Below are positions 62,461 to 64,000 of a stretch of 64,000 nt of DNA, piece by piece. Origin of the DNA: Pseudemcibacter aquimaris (GTDB taxonomy: Bacteria > Pseudomonadota > Alphaproteobacteria > Sphingomonadales > Emcibacteraceae). The DNA lies in assembly GCF_028869115.1 (NCBI RefSeq), contig NZ_CP079800.1:620001-684000 (forward strand), given 5' to 3'. The first letter of the stretch is position 1. Every line of letters starts with the position of its first letter. Both the position numbers and the translations under genes were made by a program. Below the pieces are notes generated by a model. The model was not told the DNA's origin and searched no databases. It saw only the letters and a program-made list of their open reading frames with translations.

Positions 62461-62548
62461 GCGGTCGTGGCGGAATTGGTAGACGCGCAGCGTTGAGGTC
62501 GCTGTGGGAGTTGATCCCGTGGAAGTTCGAGTCTTCTCGACCGCACCA
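62461..62548 (+). tRNA. tRNA-Leu (anticodon GAG)
   Basis: An 88-base class II tRNA with acceptor GCGGTCG/CGACCGC, anticodon stem CAGCG/CGCTG with loop TTGAGGT (GAG), a long variable arm, T loop TTCGAGT and encoded CCA. Confidence 0.96.
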
Positions 62549-62577
62549 TTTTCTAAAAAGATATTGATTTAATATTT

Positions 62578-64000
62578 TCAGCTGGCTGATTTAATAAATT
62601 CGGCTAAATCATTTTTCATTTTAATCAGTGCTTCTTTTTTCACATACATCATGTGCCCAGCTTTATAATATTCAATGCTAATGCGATCAGCGACGGAACT
62701 AGGAAAGGCAAATTGTCCGATGGTATGTTCTGCCCAATAATATAATTTATCGTAATAACCGTCTGTGAATAACACTTTCAAATGTTCATTATGGGTAAGG
62801 GCGGTGCGGTAATCTTCCCATGTATCTACCGCATAACGGTTCCAGCCAACATCAGCAGAAACCACATATTCAAGATCACTGTCATAATTTAGATCATTTC
62901 TGACGTAATCATTAAAGGCCGCAGGGAAAGCACCAAATAGTGCCATTTCACTTGGATCCAGTTCAGGTCTTTCGGCGGTTTGGTCTTTATTAATACCTGT
63001 ATGGCGACTATCTAAACGGCCGATGATTTTTCCTTCTTCACGAAGTAGTTCCGCCCTGAATTTATATCGGTCGAGTCTTAAATTTGCGCCAAGAATATAA
63101 TCTTTACTAAGACCGGTGAAATGGGCTGTTCTTTCTGCGATAGCTTCTTTGTCACTTTCTGAAATGCTGTTGCCTTTAATAAGCGCTGATGCAAAGTCAC
63201 CCATTGCAAACTCTTGTGATGCTTTAACGGCTTCTTCCAATGTACCGTTTTGAAGGGCGGCAGGAAGTTTATTATGATACCATGCGGTGGCGGTGAAATG
63301 CGGGATATTCAGGGCAAATTCCATGCTTCCAACACGTCTTAAGCCAATCGAACCGCCGGATACCACGATAATGCCATTTAAGAATATCCCTTGATCTTGC
63401 TGCATAATTCTTGCCATCGCACCCGCGCGCACGGTTCCATAACTTTCACCAAGTAGGAATTTTGGTGATGACCATCGGTTATGCTTTCCAAGGTATTTTC
63501 TTACAAATTCAGAAATATATTTTGCATCATTAACGACGCCAAGGAAACGATCGTCATCGCCATCATTCACGGGTCTGCTGTAACCGGTAAAAACTGGATC
63601 AATAAACACCAGATCCGTATCTTCAAGAATTGAATATTCATTTTCAATCACGCTATAGGGTGGCTGCGGGGCGAAACCTTCGTCATCATACTTAACCCGT
63701 TTTGGGCCAATGCCGCCCATATGAAGCCAAATGGATGCTGAACCCGGGCCGCCATTAAATGCAAATGTGATAGGGCGCGTGCTGTTATCATCCGTATCGG
63801 TTCTTTTATAGGTGGTTGAATAAACGCTTGCGACTGGGTTGCCGTTTTCATCATCAATTGTCATGGTGCCGGCGATGGCTTTATACGGAATTTTGTTGCC
63901 ACCAATTTCAATAACATGATCTGTTTCTACAAAATTATTATCCGCACCCATCGATTGTGCATTTGTGTTCACAAGGGTAATGAAAAGACAGATTTGAATG
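62578..64000 (-). CDS. Serine carboxypeptidase (peptidase family S10), 5' truncated by window edge
   Basis: An exported alpha/beta-hydrolase peptidase that removes C-terminal residues. The first start in the window (GTG at 63972) is unlikely to be real: the frame stays open to base 63999 and encodes a hydrophobic IQICLFITL stretch leading to NAQ, i.e. part of a signal peptide, so the start lies right of the window. It shows FNGGPGSASIWLHMGGIGP (oxyanion loop), FIDPVFTGYSRP, the nucleophile in LLGESYGTVRAG, catalytic Asp in VLFTDGYYDKL, and His in AGHMMY. Confidence 0.9.
   Translation of the reverse strand, partial: IQICLFITLVNTNAQSMGADNNFVETDHVIEIGGNKIPYKAIAGTMTIDDENGNPVASVYSTTYKRTDTDDNSTRPITFAFNGGPGSASIWLHMGGIGPKRVKYDDEGFAPQPPYSVIENEYSILEDTDLVFIDPVFTGYSRPVNDGDDDRFLGVVNDAKYISEFVRKYLGKHNRWSSPKFLLGESYGTVRAGAMARIMQQDQGIFLNGIIVVSGGSIGLRRVGSMEFALNIPHFTATAWYHNKLPAALQNGTLEEAVKASQEFAMGDFASALIKGNSISESDKEAIAERTAHFTGLSKDYILGANLRLDRYKFRAELLREEGKIIGRLDSRHTGINKDQTAERPELDPSEMALFGAFPAAFNDYVRNDLNYDSDLEYVVSADVGWNRYAVDTWEDYRTALTHNEHLKVLFTDGYYDKLYYWAEHTIGQFAFPSSVADRISIEYYKAGHMMYVKKEALIKMKNDLAEFIKSAS

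Overview
The window is a compact, gene-dense piece of bacterial chromosome with low-to-moderate GC. I read it as an alphaproteobacterium, probably a lower-GC marine lineage; the genus cannot be fixed from the sequence alone. Supporting signs are an XRE regulator of the alphaproteobacterial type directly after lnt, an ATP12-family F1-ATPase chaperone, a biotin-dependent propionyl-CoA carboxylase pair, a DUF952–pyrD pair, an alphaproteobacterial-style RpoB rif region (MDQTNPLSE), and the gene order tRNA-Tyr–tRNA-Gly–tuf–tRNA-Trp–secE–nusG followed by a merged rpoBC/str/S10/spc/alpha supercluster. I see no insertion sequence, prophage, CRISPR array or plasmid module.

Layout. 1–10.8 kb holds mixed housekeeping and accessory genes: 3' part of lnt, XRE regulator, DUF952, pyrD, then bacterioferritin (bfr) and its ferredoxin (bfd) on the minus strand under Fur-like boxes, arsC, a reduced DsbB-like protein, an N-acyl-D-amino-acid deacylase-like lipoprotein, a membrane-fused spermidine-synthase-like protein and a sodium/solute symporter. 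10.9–15.2 kb is a dTDP-L-rhamnose operon (rfbBACD) ending in a DUF5672 glycosyltransferase-like gene. tRNA-Thr and rlmB follow on the minus strand.

16.5–48.7 kb is the translation/transcription block: tRNA-Tyr, tRNA-Gly, tuf copy 1, tRNA-Trp, secE, nusG, rplKAJL, rpoBC, rpsL, rpsG, fusA, tuf copy 2, the S10 and spc ribosomal protein genes through secY and adk, then rpsM, rpsK, rpoA and rplQ. The two tuf genes differ at only three silent positions. The gaps in this block are full of RNA structure: an L10-type leader before rplJ, a folded leader before rplK, an attenuator-like helix before rpoB, a terminator after rpoC, a promoter plus stem and attenuator before rpsL, and an unusual hairpin between the Shine-Dalgarno sequence and the start codon of rpsJ. 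A near-consensus promoter restarts transcription at rpsM.

48.8–64 kb returns to general metabolism: class II fructose-bisphosphate aldolase, a DegP/DegQ-type protease, rarA, a cyclopropane-fatty-acid synthase homologue (minus), crcB, an RluA-family pseudouridine synthase, a HAD phosphatase and the ATP12 chaperone. Then come pccB, pccA and acylphosphatase behind a perfect 14-bp palindrome, a small methyltransferase and lipB (minus), a stand-alone SpoA/FliN-like protein, tRNA-Leu and a serine carboxypeptidase (S10) running off the right edge. No wholly new system is evident. The best leads are regulatory RNA structures in the ribosomal block, above all the rpsJ initiation region, and a few proteins that lack residues expected of their families.
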